Shown here: in pieces, positions 17,239 to 24,235 of the stretch
Layout of the letters: each line of letters starts with the position of its first letter
How positions within the stretch are numbered: the first letter of the stretch is position 1
Source: Chloroflexota bacterium
GTDB taxonomy: Bacteria; Chloroflexota; Limnocylindria; Limnocylindrales; CSP1-4
Direction: 5' to 3'
Assembly (NCBI GenBank): GCA_003171065.1
Contig: PMXQ01000019.1
Coordinates: 1 to 43,599 of the forward strand
DNA length: 43,599 nt
Translations under genes and position numbers: made by a program
The notes under the pieces: generated by a model
The model's input: only the letters and a program-made list of their open reading frames with translations
The model's database searches: none
What the model was told of the DNA's origin: nothing

Positions 17239-17276
17239 CCCGAAGGGACTCCGCTGTTGACGGGAGTCCCTTCGGG
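17239..17276 (-). terminator. Perfect 14-bp stem-loop after the binding-protein gene
   Basis: Arm CCCGAAGGGACTCC at 17239-17252 and its exact complement at 17263-17276, with a 10-nt loop. No T-run follows on either strand, so termination is probably partial. Position between the binding protein and the LacI gene fits the common arrangement in which a hairpin protects the upstream transporter mRNA and lowers read-through into the regulator and enzyme genes. A second small inverted repeat, GTACAC at 17292-17297 with GTGTAC at 17302-17307, lies closer to the binding-protein stop. Confidence 0.65.
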
Positions 17277-17326
17277 GCCATCAAGTTCTCGGTACACGTC
17301 AGTGTACGTGAGTTACCGTGGCTATC

Positions 17327-18367
17327 TTACTGGTAGAGGTCCGCCACGATGTTGGGGTCGGTGATGTTGGTCTTGTCGTACCAGTAGAAACCGGTATCGA
17401 CGGTGGTGGGCTGGCTGACGCCCTGGATAGCCTTGACCGCGGCGATCACGCACTGAGTGCCGATGCCGACCGGGTTCTGGGTGATGGCGCCCATCTCGTC
17501 GCCGGCGTTGATGGCGTCGATCTGAGCCTTGCCTGAGTCATAGCCAGCCACGAGGACCTTGCCGCCGCCCATGCCCGCTTCCTTGACGCCCTGAACGGCG
17601 CCCTCGGCGGAGCCTTCGTTGGTGCCGAAGATGGCCTTGAGGTCCGGGTTGGCCGTGATCATCGCCTTGGCCTCGTTGTCCGCCGTCGGGATGTCGCCAC
17701 CGTTGGTGTACTGGGGGCCGATGATGGTGATGTTCGGATACTTGGCCTTGATCTCGGCCAGGAAGCCGTCTCGGCGGCTAGTCGCGGACTCGGCCACCTG
17801 GTCCTGAACGAGCAGGCCGACCTTGCCGGAGCCACCGATGGCGGCGGCGATCTTGTCGGCGGCGACAGCGCCGGCCTTCGAGTTGTCCGTGGCCACGGTC
17901 GTCACGGGGACAAACGGGGCAACGCCGGAGTCAAACCCGACTACCGGGATCTTGGCGGCGGAGTACTTCTGGAGTTCCGGCTGGTCTGCCTTGCCGTCGA
18001 GGGCGGCGAAGCAGAGCGCGTCCGGCTTCTTGGCCAGTTCCTGGTCCAGCAGAGAAATCTGCACGTCAACCTGGGTCTCGTTGTCCGGGCCCAGGAAGTT
18101 GATCGTGACGCCTTCCTTGGTCGCCTCGGCCTGGGCGCCCTGCCGGACCGCCACCCAGAACTGGGCATTCCAGCCCTTGGAGATGATCGGGATGTACCAG
18201 TTCGGGTGCGCCGTCGGGCTCGCAGCCACGGACGGAGCAGCAGACGGAGCCGTCGACGCGACGGGCGCCGGGGTCGGGGTCGGGGCCGGGGTTGGGGTGG
18301 CCGAGCTGCTGCACGCCGCGACGAGAATCGCCACGGTGGCAAGGCCTAGCAATCGCTTATGCACCAT
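17327..18367 (-). CDS. Sugar ABC transporter substrate-binding lipoprotein (ribose type)
   Basis: 346 residues. Lipoprotein signal MVHKRLLGLATVAILVAAC with Cys19 as the lipidated residue, then a Thr/Pro/Ala/Ser tether of about 35 residues, then a periplasmic-binding-protein type 1 fold (NWYIPIISKGWNAQFWVAV, FAALDGKAD, VVGFDSGVAP, TVATDNSKAGAVAADKIAA, IFGTNEGSAEGAV, VAGYDSGKAQIDAI, TQNPVGIGTQCV). It captures a monosaccharide outside the membrane and delivers it to the permease. ATG 18367 has GGAG five bases upstream. Third gene after ATPase and permease; L-fucose is the likely ligand from the downstream genes, though the sequence itself only says ribose/xylose/galactose-like family. Confidence 0.95.
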   Translation of the reverse strand: MVHKRLLGLATVAILVAACSSSATPTPAPTPTPAPVASTAPSAAPSVAASPTAHPNWYIPIISKGWNAQFWVAVRQGAQAEATKEGVTINFLGPDNETQVDVQISLLDQELAKKPDALCFAALDGKADQPELQKYSAAKIPVVGFDSGVAPFVPVTTVATDNSKAGAVAADKIAAAIGGSGKVGLLVQDQVAESATSRRDGFLAEIKAKYPNITIIGPQYTNGGDIPTADNEAKAMITANPDLKAIFGTNEGSAEGAVQGVKEAGMGGGKVLVAGYDSGKAQIDAINAGDEMGAITQNPVGIGTQCVIAAVKAIQGVSQPTTVDTGFYWYDKTNITDPNIVADLYQ

Positions 18368-18405
18368 TTGATCTCCTACCTCACTCCTACTAAATGGCTA
18401 CCTCT

Positions 18406-18427
18406 GCTGGCCCGATATCGGGCCAGC
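18406..18427 (-). terminator. Perfect 22-bp palindrome between permease and binding-protein genes
   Basis: GCTGGCCCG and CGGGCCAGC flank ATAT, forming a 9-bp GC-rich stem with a 4-nt loop, 26 nt after the permease stop and 39 nt before the binding-protein start. Without a T-run it is best read as an mRNA-processing or stabilising hairpin letting the binding protein be made in excess of the membrane parts, although a DNA operator cannot be excluded. Confidence 0.6.
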
Positions 18428-18452
18428 CATAAGGCCGAAGTTGGTCCGCCCG

Positions 18453-19460
18453 TCAGGACGCTCGTCCGCGTCGGCGGACGATGTCGAGATAGACGGCCAC
18501 GATGACGACAGCGCCGGTTGCGACGATCTGCCATTCCTGCGGGATGTTGACGAGCTCAAGTCCGTTGGTGAGGGTGTTGACGATAAAAGCGCCGATGATA
18601 GTGCCGATGATCGCCCCCTCGCCACCGCTGAGCGAGGTGCCGCCAATGACCACCGCGGTGATCGCCTGGAGCTCATATCCGAAACCGGTGGATGGCTGAG
18701 CGGAGTTGACACGGGCAGCGATCATCACGCCGCCGAGGCCCGCGAAGAGCCCCGCGAGCGTGTAGACGGCCATCTTCCACCTCACGGTGTTGACGCCGGA
18801 GAGGCGGGCCGCTTCTTCGTTGCTACCAATGGCATACGTGTAGCGACCGAGCACCGTCTTCGAGAGGATGAAGGCGGCAAGGATCGCGGCGCCCAGGAAG
18901 ATGACTGCGATGTTCGGAAGCGGGAACTCTGGGAAGACCGACCCGACGGCGGAACCCATGACCATGCCTTGAAGCTCGTCGGTCGGGAAGTAGACCGGCA
19001 AGAGCCCGGCGATCACGAGGGCGAGGCCGCGGGCGACATTGAGCGTGCCGAGCGTGGCGATGAACGGCGGCAGCTTCAGGCGCGCGATGAGGAAACCGTT
19101 GGCCAGCCCCATGAGGCCGCCGGTCAGAATGCCGACCAGGATACCCAGCGGCACCGGCAGGTTCCATTTCGCCACGGCGGTTGCGCACATGACCGCGGAC
19201 AGCGTCATGACCGTGCCGACCGAGAGGTCGATACCGCCGGACACGATCACAAACGTCGCGCCCAGGGCGAGCACGCCAACGACCGACGTCGCTTCGACGA
19301 TGTTGTTGAAGTTGGGGACGTTGAAGAAATACGGCGACCAGAAGCTAAAGAGGAGAACCAGGAGGATCAGGGCGCCGAAAGCCAGTACCTGCTGGATGGC
19401 GTCTCCCCGTAGCCGCGCCCCAACGGCGGTTGAAAATGACGGGGAAGCCGGCTTGGTCAC
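18453..19460 (-). CDS. Sugar ABC transporter permease (RbsC family)
   Basis: 335 residues with about eight to ten hydrophobic segments (for example FGALILLVLLFSFWSPYF, VVGVLALGATFVIVSGGIDL, PVPLGILVGILTGGLMGLAN, AVIFLGAAILAAFILSKTVL). GGIDLSVG and the EAARLSGVNTVRWK coupling loop are typical of ribose/galactoside permeases. The ALGATFVIVSGGIDLSVGT region and SLSGGEGAIIGT near the end are the most conserved features. It forms the membrane channel, probably as a homodimer. It begins 12 nt after the ATPase stop and lies in the same transcript. Confidence 0.95.
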   Translation of the reverse strand: MTKPASPSFSTAVGARLRGDAIQQVLAFGALILLVLLFSFWSPYFFNVPNFNNIVEATSVVGVLALGATFVIVSGGIDLSVGTVMTLSAVMCATAVAKWNLPVPLGILVGILTGGLMGLANGFLIARLKLPPFIATLGTLNVARGLALVIAGLLPVYFPTDELQGMVMGSAVGSVFPEFPLPNIAVIFLGAAILAAFILSKTVLGRYTYAIGSNEEAARLSGVNTVRWKMAVYTLAGLFAGLGGVMIAARVNSAQPSTGFGYELQAITAVVIGGTSLSGGEGAIIGTIIGAFIVNTLTNGLELVNIPQEWQIVATGAVVIVAVYLDIVRRRGRAS

Positions 19461-19472
19461 GTCGAACTCCTC

Positions 19473-20978
19473 TTATACGGCGCTGGCGCGCTGGGTGGCG
19501 AAGGTCATGATCTTCTCCTGGGTGGCCTCCCCCGCGGTCAGCTCACCGGTCACGCGCCCTTCGCACATTACGATTACGCGGTGGCTCATCCGGAGAATCT
19601 CCGGCAGCTCCGACGAGATCATGACGATGGCCTTGCCTTCACGAGCAAGGTCGTTGAGCAGCCGATAGATCTCGCTCTTGGCCCCCACGTCGATGCCCCG
19701 CGTGGGTTCGTCGAAGATCAGGATCTCGGTGTCCGCCGTAAGCCACTTGCCGACCACGACCTTCTGCTGGGTGCCGCCTGACAGGTTGCGGACCGTCTGC
19801 TTCAGGCTTGGCGTCTTGATGGCCAGGTTCTGCACCTGTCGATCAGCAGCCAGGCGGGTCAGGGCCCCCCGGATCACGCCGAGAGGTCCGAGGAAACGTC
19901 GCATCGCCGCCAGGACCAGGTTGGTCTCGAGATCGAGACCGAGAGCCAGTCCGTAGCGCTTGCGATCCTCCGAGAGGTATCCGATGCCGTGGCTGGCGGC
20001 ATCGGACGGACTCTTGATGGCGACCTTTGTGCCCTTGACGAAGATCTCGCCGGAGTCGAAGGGATCGGCTCCGAAGACTGCCCTAGCCACTTCGGTTCGG
20101 CCCGCTCCGACGAGTCCGGCGATGCCCACGATCTCGCCGCGCCGCAGCCGGAAGCTGACGTCGCGGATGACGCGTCCTCGATTCAGGTTGCGGACTTCCA
20201 GCACGACTTCTTCGCTGGGATGCTCCGGGACTTCAGGCACCGCCTCGAAGATCGTCCGACCGACCATCATCGAGATGATCTGATCGGTGCTTACGTCCGC
20301 AGTCGGGCGGGTATCGACATAGTGGCCGTCGCGCATGACGGTCACGCGGTCCGAGATCTGCTTGAGCTCCTGGAGGCGGTGCGAGATGTGCACTATGCCA
20401 ACGCCGCGTTCCCGCAGCGCGCGGGTGATGCGGAACAGCTCATCGATCTCGGTGTCCGTGAGCGCGGCTGTCGGCTCGTCCATGATGAGGACGTCTGAAT
20501 TGAATGACAGCGCCTTGGCGATCTCGATCATCTGGTGCTGGGCCACGGCCAGCGACGAGACGCGTTTGAGAGGATCCAGACGGAGATGGAGCGTCTCGAA
20601 GAGTTTGGCCGCCTCGTCGTTGAGGGCCTTTTCGTTGAGGACCGACGGCACGACCTGGGGCTCCCGCCCGATGTATATGTTCTGGGCGACCGTGAGATGA
20701 GGCATCAGGTTCAGTTCCTGATGGATCATGCTGATGCCCAGCCGCTGGGCGGCGCGGGTCGTCGAAATGTTCACCGGCAGGCCTTTGACCTTGATCGTGC
20801 CCGCGTCACGCCGGTATACCCCCGAGAGGACCTTCATCAGGGTGGACTTGCCGGCGCCGTTCTCGCCGACCAGGGCGTGAACCTCGCCCGGGTAGAGGTC
20901 GAAATGGCAATCCACGAGCGCGTGGACACCCGGAAAGTCCTTCGAGATTCCGTGCATTTCAACCAATGGCTCAGGCAC
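19473..20978 (-). CDS. Sugar ABC transporter ATPase, two fused nucleotide-binding domains (RbsA family)
   Basis: 501 residues from GTG 20978, the same size as E. coli RbsA. GAGGA lies just upstream; the frame stays open to 21083, but that would include the operator region. First domain: Walker [10 protein letters not shown], signature [15 protein letters not shown], Walker [13 protein letters not shown]. Second domain: degenerate Walker [10 protein letters not shown], signature [15 protein letters not shown], Walker [13 protein letters not shown], as usual in this family, where the C-terminal site is altered. It energises import with the permease and lipoprotein that follow. First gene of the seven-gene fucose-type operon. 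Confidence 0.95.
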   Translation of the reverse strand: MPEPLVEMHGISKDFPGVHALVDCHFDLYPGEVHALVGENGAGKSTLMKVLSGVYRRDAGTIKVKGLPVNISTTRAAQRLGISMIHQELNLMPHLTVAQNIYIGREPQVVPSVLNEKALNDEAAKLFETLHLRLDPLKRVSSLAVAQHQMIEIAKALSFNSDVLIMDEPTAALTDTEIDELFRITRALRERGVGIVHISHRLQELKQISDRVTVMRDGHYVDTRPTADVSTDQIISMMVGRTIFEAVPEVPEHPSEEVVLEVRNLNRGRVIRDVSFRLRRGEIVGIAGLVGAGRTEVARAVFGADPFDSGEIFVKGTKVAIKSPSDAASHGIGYLSEDRKRYGLALGLDLETNLVLAAMRRFLGPLGVIRGALTRLAADRQVQNLAIKTPSLKQTVRNLSGGTQQKVVVGKWLTADTEILIFDEPTRGIDVGAKSEIYRLLNDLAREGKAIVMISSELPEILRMSHRVIVMCEGRVTGELTAGEATQEKIMTFATQRASAV

Positions 20979-21616
20979 AGGAAATCCTCGTCCACTCGTT
21001 GTGACAGCTTCGTGACGGCTTATGACGACAGCTCGTAAGTTTGGCGAGCTACCGTGATCACGATAACATGTTAGCGATACCACAGTCTCCGACAGCGTCG
21101 CCTACCTGTCAACCCCCAAACTTTTGGGCAACTCGCTCGGCCAGGGCTTCACCTCCGCCTCCTTGCGAAAGCTATAATGCCATAGGACTTACAGAATGCA
21201 ACCAGTAGCGAAGTATTTCGAAAGACATCCTATAATCCAAGGCCGAGCGGCTCATCGGCGCAGCTCAGCGAGAGCTGGCCTTACTAACGGCTCAGGCACA
21301 ACTCGGGGTCCATGGATCGGCCAGGGCCGATCGACCCTCTATATCGGCGATCCTCCCAACCACAATCTCGCTCGGTTCGCACGCGTTTACAGATGCTGGG
21401 GCTGTGGAGGGCGCTGCGCAGTCCGAATGACAGAACCTGGTTTCCCTTAGTGGTTGCGGACGTTCCGGGCCGAAGGCCTCGAGAAGCCGAAGCATGGCCT
21501 ATCGAAGACCAGGACTGTTGCGATACGCTATGAGCGCAGCCGTTCCTGCCGGCCTACCCCGCGACGGAGACGGGCAGCGACCACCCGGCAGGTACCCAGG
21601 GCCAAAGGAGGCGGAC
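20979..21616. other. Divergent intergenic region, ABC operon / DeoR gene
   Basis: About 640 nt with no supported gene. The left part holds the ABC operon promoter and operators, annotated separately. AGCTCG at 21030-21035 and CGAGCT at 21045-21050 could form a leader hairpin. TATAAT occurs at 21173-21178 and 21231-21236 on the plus strand without good -35 partners, and could serve the DeoR gene. Confidence 0.5.
21053..21112 (-). promoter_or_regulatory. ABC/fucose operon promoter with two overlapping palindromic operators
   Basis: On the minus strand a perfect TTGACA occupies 21112-21107. Seventeen nt further is GAGACT (21089-21084), a weak -10. Around the expected start lie CGATAACATGTTAGCG (21061-21076), a 16-bp palindrome with one mismatched pair, and CGTGATCACG (21053-21062), a perfect 10-bp palindrome extended by TA...TA. 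LacI-family repressors bind such palindromes over the start site, and the operon encodes one. Assignment to that LacI protein is inference. Confidence 0.55.
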
Positions 21617-22498
21617 TTGACTCTGACGGCAGATAAGCGCCAGGGGCAGATCCTCGAGTTCATCGAGCAGCGGGGCTGGCTCTCCGTCGCAGAGATCTCG
21701 ACCGAGTTGGGCGTGTCGGCTGTCACCGCACGCCATGACCTTTTCGTCCTCGCCGATTCCGGGAGCATTCAGCGTGTACGCGGTGGAGCCCGGTACGTCC
21801 AGACCGAACGGGGAGAGGCAGGCTTTGAGCGGCGATGCCGCCAGCGAACGAACGAAAAGCGCGTGATTGCGAACGCAGCCCTCAGGCTCCTTGGCGATGC
21901 TCAGATCGTGGCGCTCGACGCCAGCACTACCTGCTACCACCTGGCCCTGGAATTGCACCCGACAGCCGAGCTATTCGTCGTGACGAACGGACTCAGGACG
22001 GCCGAGGTGCTGGCCGAGCGCCCGCGCATCCTGGTGATGATGCCTGGCGGCACCGTTCGGCCGGGCGGCCCTTCGATGGTCGGCGAGGTCGCCGAGGAAC
22101 AGATCCGGCGTTCTCGAGTCGAGATCGCATTCGTGGGCGCGCGCGGGTTCAGCCCTGAGTATGGCCTGATGGACATGGTGCCAGATGAGGCACGGCTCAA
22201 GCGTGCTCTAGTGTCAGTGGCCGACCGGGTCGTCGGGCTCGTCGATCACACGAAGTGGGGCCGGCTGGCGCTCATGCCTCCGGTGGTCCTCCCAGATCAG
22301 CTCTCAGCGATTGTGACGGACCGTCGGCCAACCCCTGCGGTCATGGAGGAGCTCGATCGTCGGGGCATCGAGCTTGTCGTGGCGCAGGACGAGACGCCCA
22401 CCCGCGAAGGAAGACGCGATTCGTCGCGCGGAACCCTTCTGACGAACACCCCCGAGAACGATCCCGGGACGGCATTCGTGGCCGGACAGTCCAGATGA
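21617..22498 (+). CDS. DeoR-family transcriptional regulator
   Basis: 293 residues from TTG 21617, selected because a perfect AAAGGAGG ends five bases upstream. The frame is open to 21494, but those extra residues are low-complexity. Helix-turn-helix at about 5-60 (KRQGQILEFIEQRGW, GVSAVTARHDLFVL), then the sugar-phosphate sensor (ALDASTTCYHLALEL, VVTNGLRTAEVL, MPGGTVRPGG, FVGARGFSPEYGL, VDHTKWGRLAL). Clearly paralogous to the regulator at 138-947. It precedes the second reductase and the dehydrogenase-PHP fusion and probably controls them through the tandem repeats at 22884-22919. About 40 C-terminal residues extend past the family domain. Confidence 0.92.
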   Translation: MTLTADKRQGQILEFIEQRGWLSVAEISTELGVSAVTARHDLFVLADSGSIQRVRGGARYVQTERGEAGFERRCRQRTNEKRVIANAALRLLGDAQIVALDASTTCYHLALELHPTAELFVVTNGLRTAEVLAERPRILVMMPGGTVRPGGPSMVGEVAEEQIRRSRVEIAFVGARGFSPEYGLMDMVPDEARLKRALVSVADRVVGLVDHTKWGRLALMPPVVLPDQLSAIVTDRRPTPAVMEELDRRGIELVVAQDETPTREGRRDSSRGTLLTNTPENDPGTAFVAGQSR

Positions 22499-22847
22499 CC
22501 ACAACCCAGCGCGGACGCGACCCCGCTTCGTAGACGGTTCCATCGCGTGAACGCGCGTCCGTTTGGCCCGTCGAATCAAGAACGCTGCATCGCCTCGTAC
22601 GGGGGTTGACGTTCCGACAAATGGTTCCCGATCAAGCGCGCGGGAAGGAGCGCCCTGGGCGGTTCGGGACCTTGAGCCGACGGGCGAGGTGCGCCCCACT
22701 ACCGCTCGCGTCGCCTGGTAGAGGCCCACGGCCTACCTCGTTCGGGGCGCGGTCGTTGCTGGCTACCTGAACCCTCCTGACTTTCGCATCACTTACGTAT
22801 TCTTTCCTAAAATACGGCCCAGATCTTCCGGTTACGAGAGTGTTCTA
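22499..22847. other. Intergenic region upstream of the second reductase promoter
   Basis: No supported gene. CGTATT at 22796-22801 and AATACG at 22811-22816 form an inverted repeat spaced by 9 nt, just upstream of the promoter, which could be a second regulator site. Confidence 0.4.
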
Positions 22848-22877
22848 TTGACAATCGGAAACCAAGCCGGTTATCTT
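22848..22877 (+). promoter_or_regulatory. Sigma-70-type promoter of the second reductase
   Basis: Consensus TTGACA at 22848-22853, then 18 nt, then TATCTT at 22872-22877 (4 of 6 consensus bases). The local sequence is clearly more AT-rich than its surroundings. The start codon lies about 80 nt downstream, and the predicted start of transcription falls in the tandem repeat that follows. Confidence 0.65.
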
Positions 22878-22883
22878 CCTCGC

Positions 22884-22919
22884 GTTCTACTTCGCCATAT
22901 AGTTCTACTTCGCCATATA
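22884..22919 (+). repeat. Perfect tandem 18-bp repeat at the transcription start, putative DeoR operator
   Basis: GTTCTACTTCGCCATATA is present twice, back to back, beginning 7 nt after the -10 box. DeoR-family repressors often bind short direct repeats at or just after the start site, so this is a strong operator candidate for the regulator encoded just upstream. Binding itself is inference. Confidence 0.7.
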
Positions 22920-22956
22920 CAGGCCCAATCCCGAACGAGGGGAAGTGCGGTCACTG

Positions 22957-24228
22957 ATGCGGACGTCCGTTCAGCCCCCCGTCCCGCCGGTCCCCGGGTC
23001 GATGCGGGCATTGGTGGTGGATGGTGTCGGAATTGAACACGTCGCCGTCAGGTCGGTTCCCACGCCCCGTCCAGGCCCGCGCCAGCTCCTGTGCCGTGTG
23101 GATGCGGCCGGTATCTGCACCTCCGTCAACAAACTAATCGAGCAGGGCGCCGAGCACCCGCTGATGTTCGGCTGGGATCCGGCAAAGTTCCCCGTGATCG
23201 CCGGGGACGAAGGGGCCGTGACGGTCGCCCTGGTTGGGGAAGAGCTTCACGGGCGATACCAGCCAGGGCAACGTTTCGCCGTCCAGCCGGCGGTGGACCA
23301 CGCCCCCATGAACGACCTGGAGCGTTACGGAGACACGGCCGCGGCGATTGAGAAGATCGCCGTCGGGTACACCCTGCCGGGCCTTCTCGCGGAATACGTG
23401 CTGATCGGGGAGGAAGTACTCGCTGCGTCATGCCTCGTGCCTTTGCCGGTGGGGAACCTCCCGGCCGCTCACGTCGCCATCGCCGAGCCACTATCGTGTG
23501 TCATCTCCGCTCACTCCCACCACGTCCACCTCGCGCAGCGCGATCCCATCTCGCCGCGAACCGCGATGACAGGGCTGAGCCGGGGTTCGGTGGTCGTCGT
23601 GATCGGAGCCGGACCCATGGGGTGGATGCACGTGGATCTGGCTCTCGCAGCCCAACCCCGGTGCCTGCTGGTCGCCGACGTCCTCGATGATCGTCTGAGG
23701 CGCCTCCGCGAGTTGTTCTCCGGACGAGCCGTGCGCCTCGGCGTCGAGCTCGTGACCGTTAACTCCGCGAGGGAGGACATGAGCGGAGCCGTTGGCACGG
23801 CGAGCCAGGGCCTCGGCGCCGATGACGTCATCGTGGCAGTTGCGAACGGGGCCGCGATCGAGGCCGCTCAGCACCTCCTGGCGCGAAACGGGGTGCTCAA
23901 TCTGTTCGGCGGGCTCCCTGCGGGAAGGAATACGGTCGCCATCGACGGTCGGCTCGTTCACTACCTCGAAGTGACCATCACTGGCTCATCGGGCGGGGGC
24001 CCTTGGGACGTGATGGAAGCTCTTCGGTTGATGGCCGACGGCGAGATCGACCCTGGCTTGCACATCGCGCATGTCGGTGATCTCGAGCACGCGCCCCAAC
24101 TCCTCGAGATGGCACGTAGCCAGGCGGTCGACGGGAAGGCGATCGTCTATCCGCACCGGCGTACTTCCTCGCTCCTGGCCGTATCTGGCTGGGACGCCGA
24201 GGATGAACGCCGCTACCTGGCAGGTTGA
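22957..24228 (+). CDS. Medium-chain reductase, sorbose-1-phosphate-reductase-like, altered metal site
   Basis: About 423 residues from ATG 22957; GTG 22945 is an alternative but almost touches the AGGGGA ribosome site. GroES-like domain with Cys54 in AAGICTSVNKL, but the usual GHE metal motif reads AGDEGAV (Asp84-Glu85), so the zinc-ligand His is replaced. Middle insert HPLMFGWDPAKFPV and QPAVDHAPMNDLERYGD, then Rossmann motif VIGAGPMGWMH, then LARNGVLNLFGGLPAG. Paralogous to the 575-aa reductase at 1969-3696 but with one nucleotide-binding domain. Sorbose-1-phosphate reductases belong to this branch; substrate here is unproved. Followed 7 nt later by the polyol dehydrogenase-PHP fusion. Confidence 0.85.
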   Translation: MRTSVQPPVPPVPGSMRALVVDGVGIEHVAVRSVPTPRPGPRQLLCRVDAAGICTSVNKLIEQGAEHPLMFGWDPAKFPVIAGDEGAVTVALVGEELHGRYQPGQRFAVQPAVDHAPMNDLERYGDTAAAIEKIAVGYTLPGLLAEYVLIGEEVLAASCLVPLPVGNLPAAHVAIAEPLSCVISAHSHHVHLAQRDPISPRTAMTGLSRGSVVVVIGAGPMGWMHVDLALAAQPRCLLVADVLDDRLRRLRELFSGRAVRLGVELVTVNSAREDMSGAVGTASQGLGADDVIVAVANGAAIEAAQHLLARNGVLNLFGGLPAGRNTVAIDGRLVHYLEVTITGSSGGGPWDVMEALRLMADGEIDPGLHIAHVGDLEHAPQLLEMARSQAVDGKAIVYPHRRTSSLLAVSGWDAEDERRYLAG

Positions 24229-24235
24229 GTGTCCG

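Noticed and set aside
19473-21083. Longer N-terminus for the ABC ATPase starting at 21083
   Set aside because: Adds 35 residues unlike the family and would place coding sequence across the operator palindromes; GTG 20978 has a ribosome site and gives the standard length.
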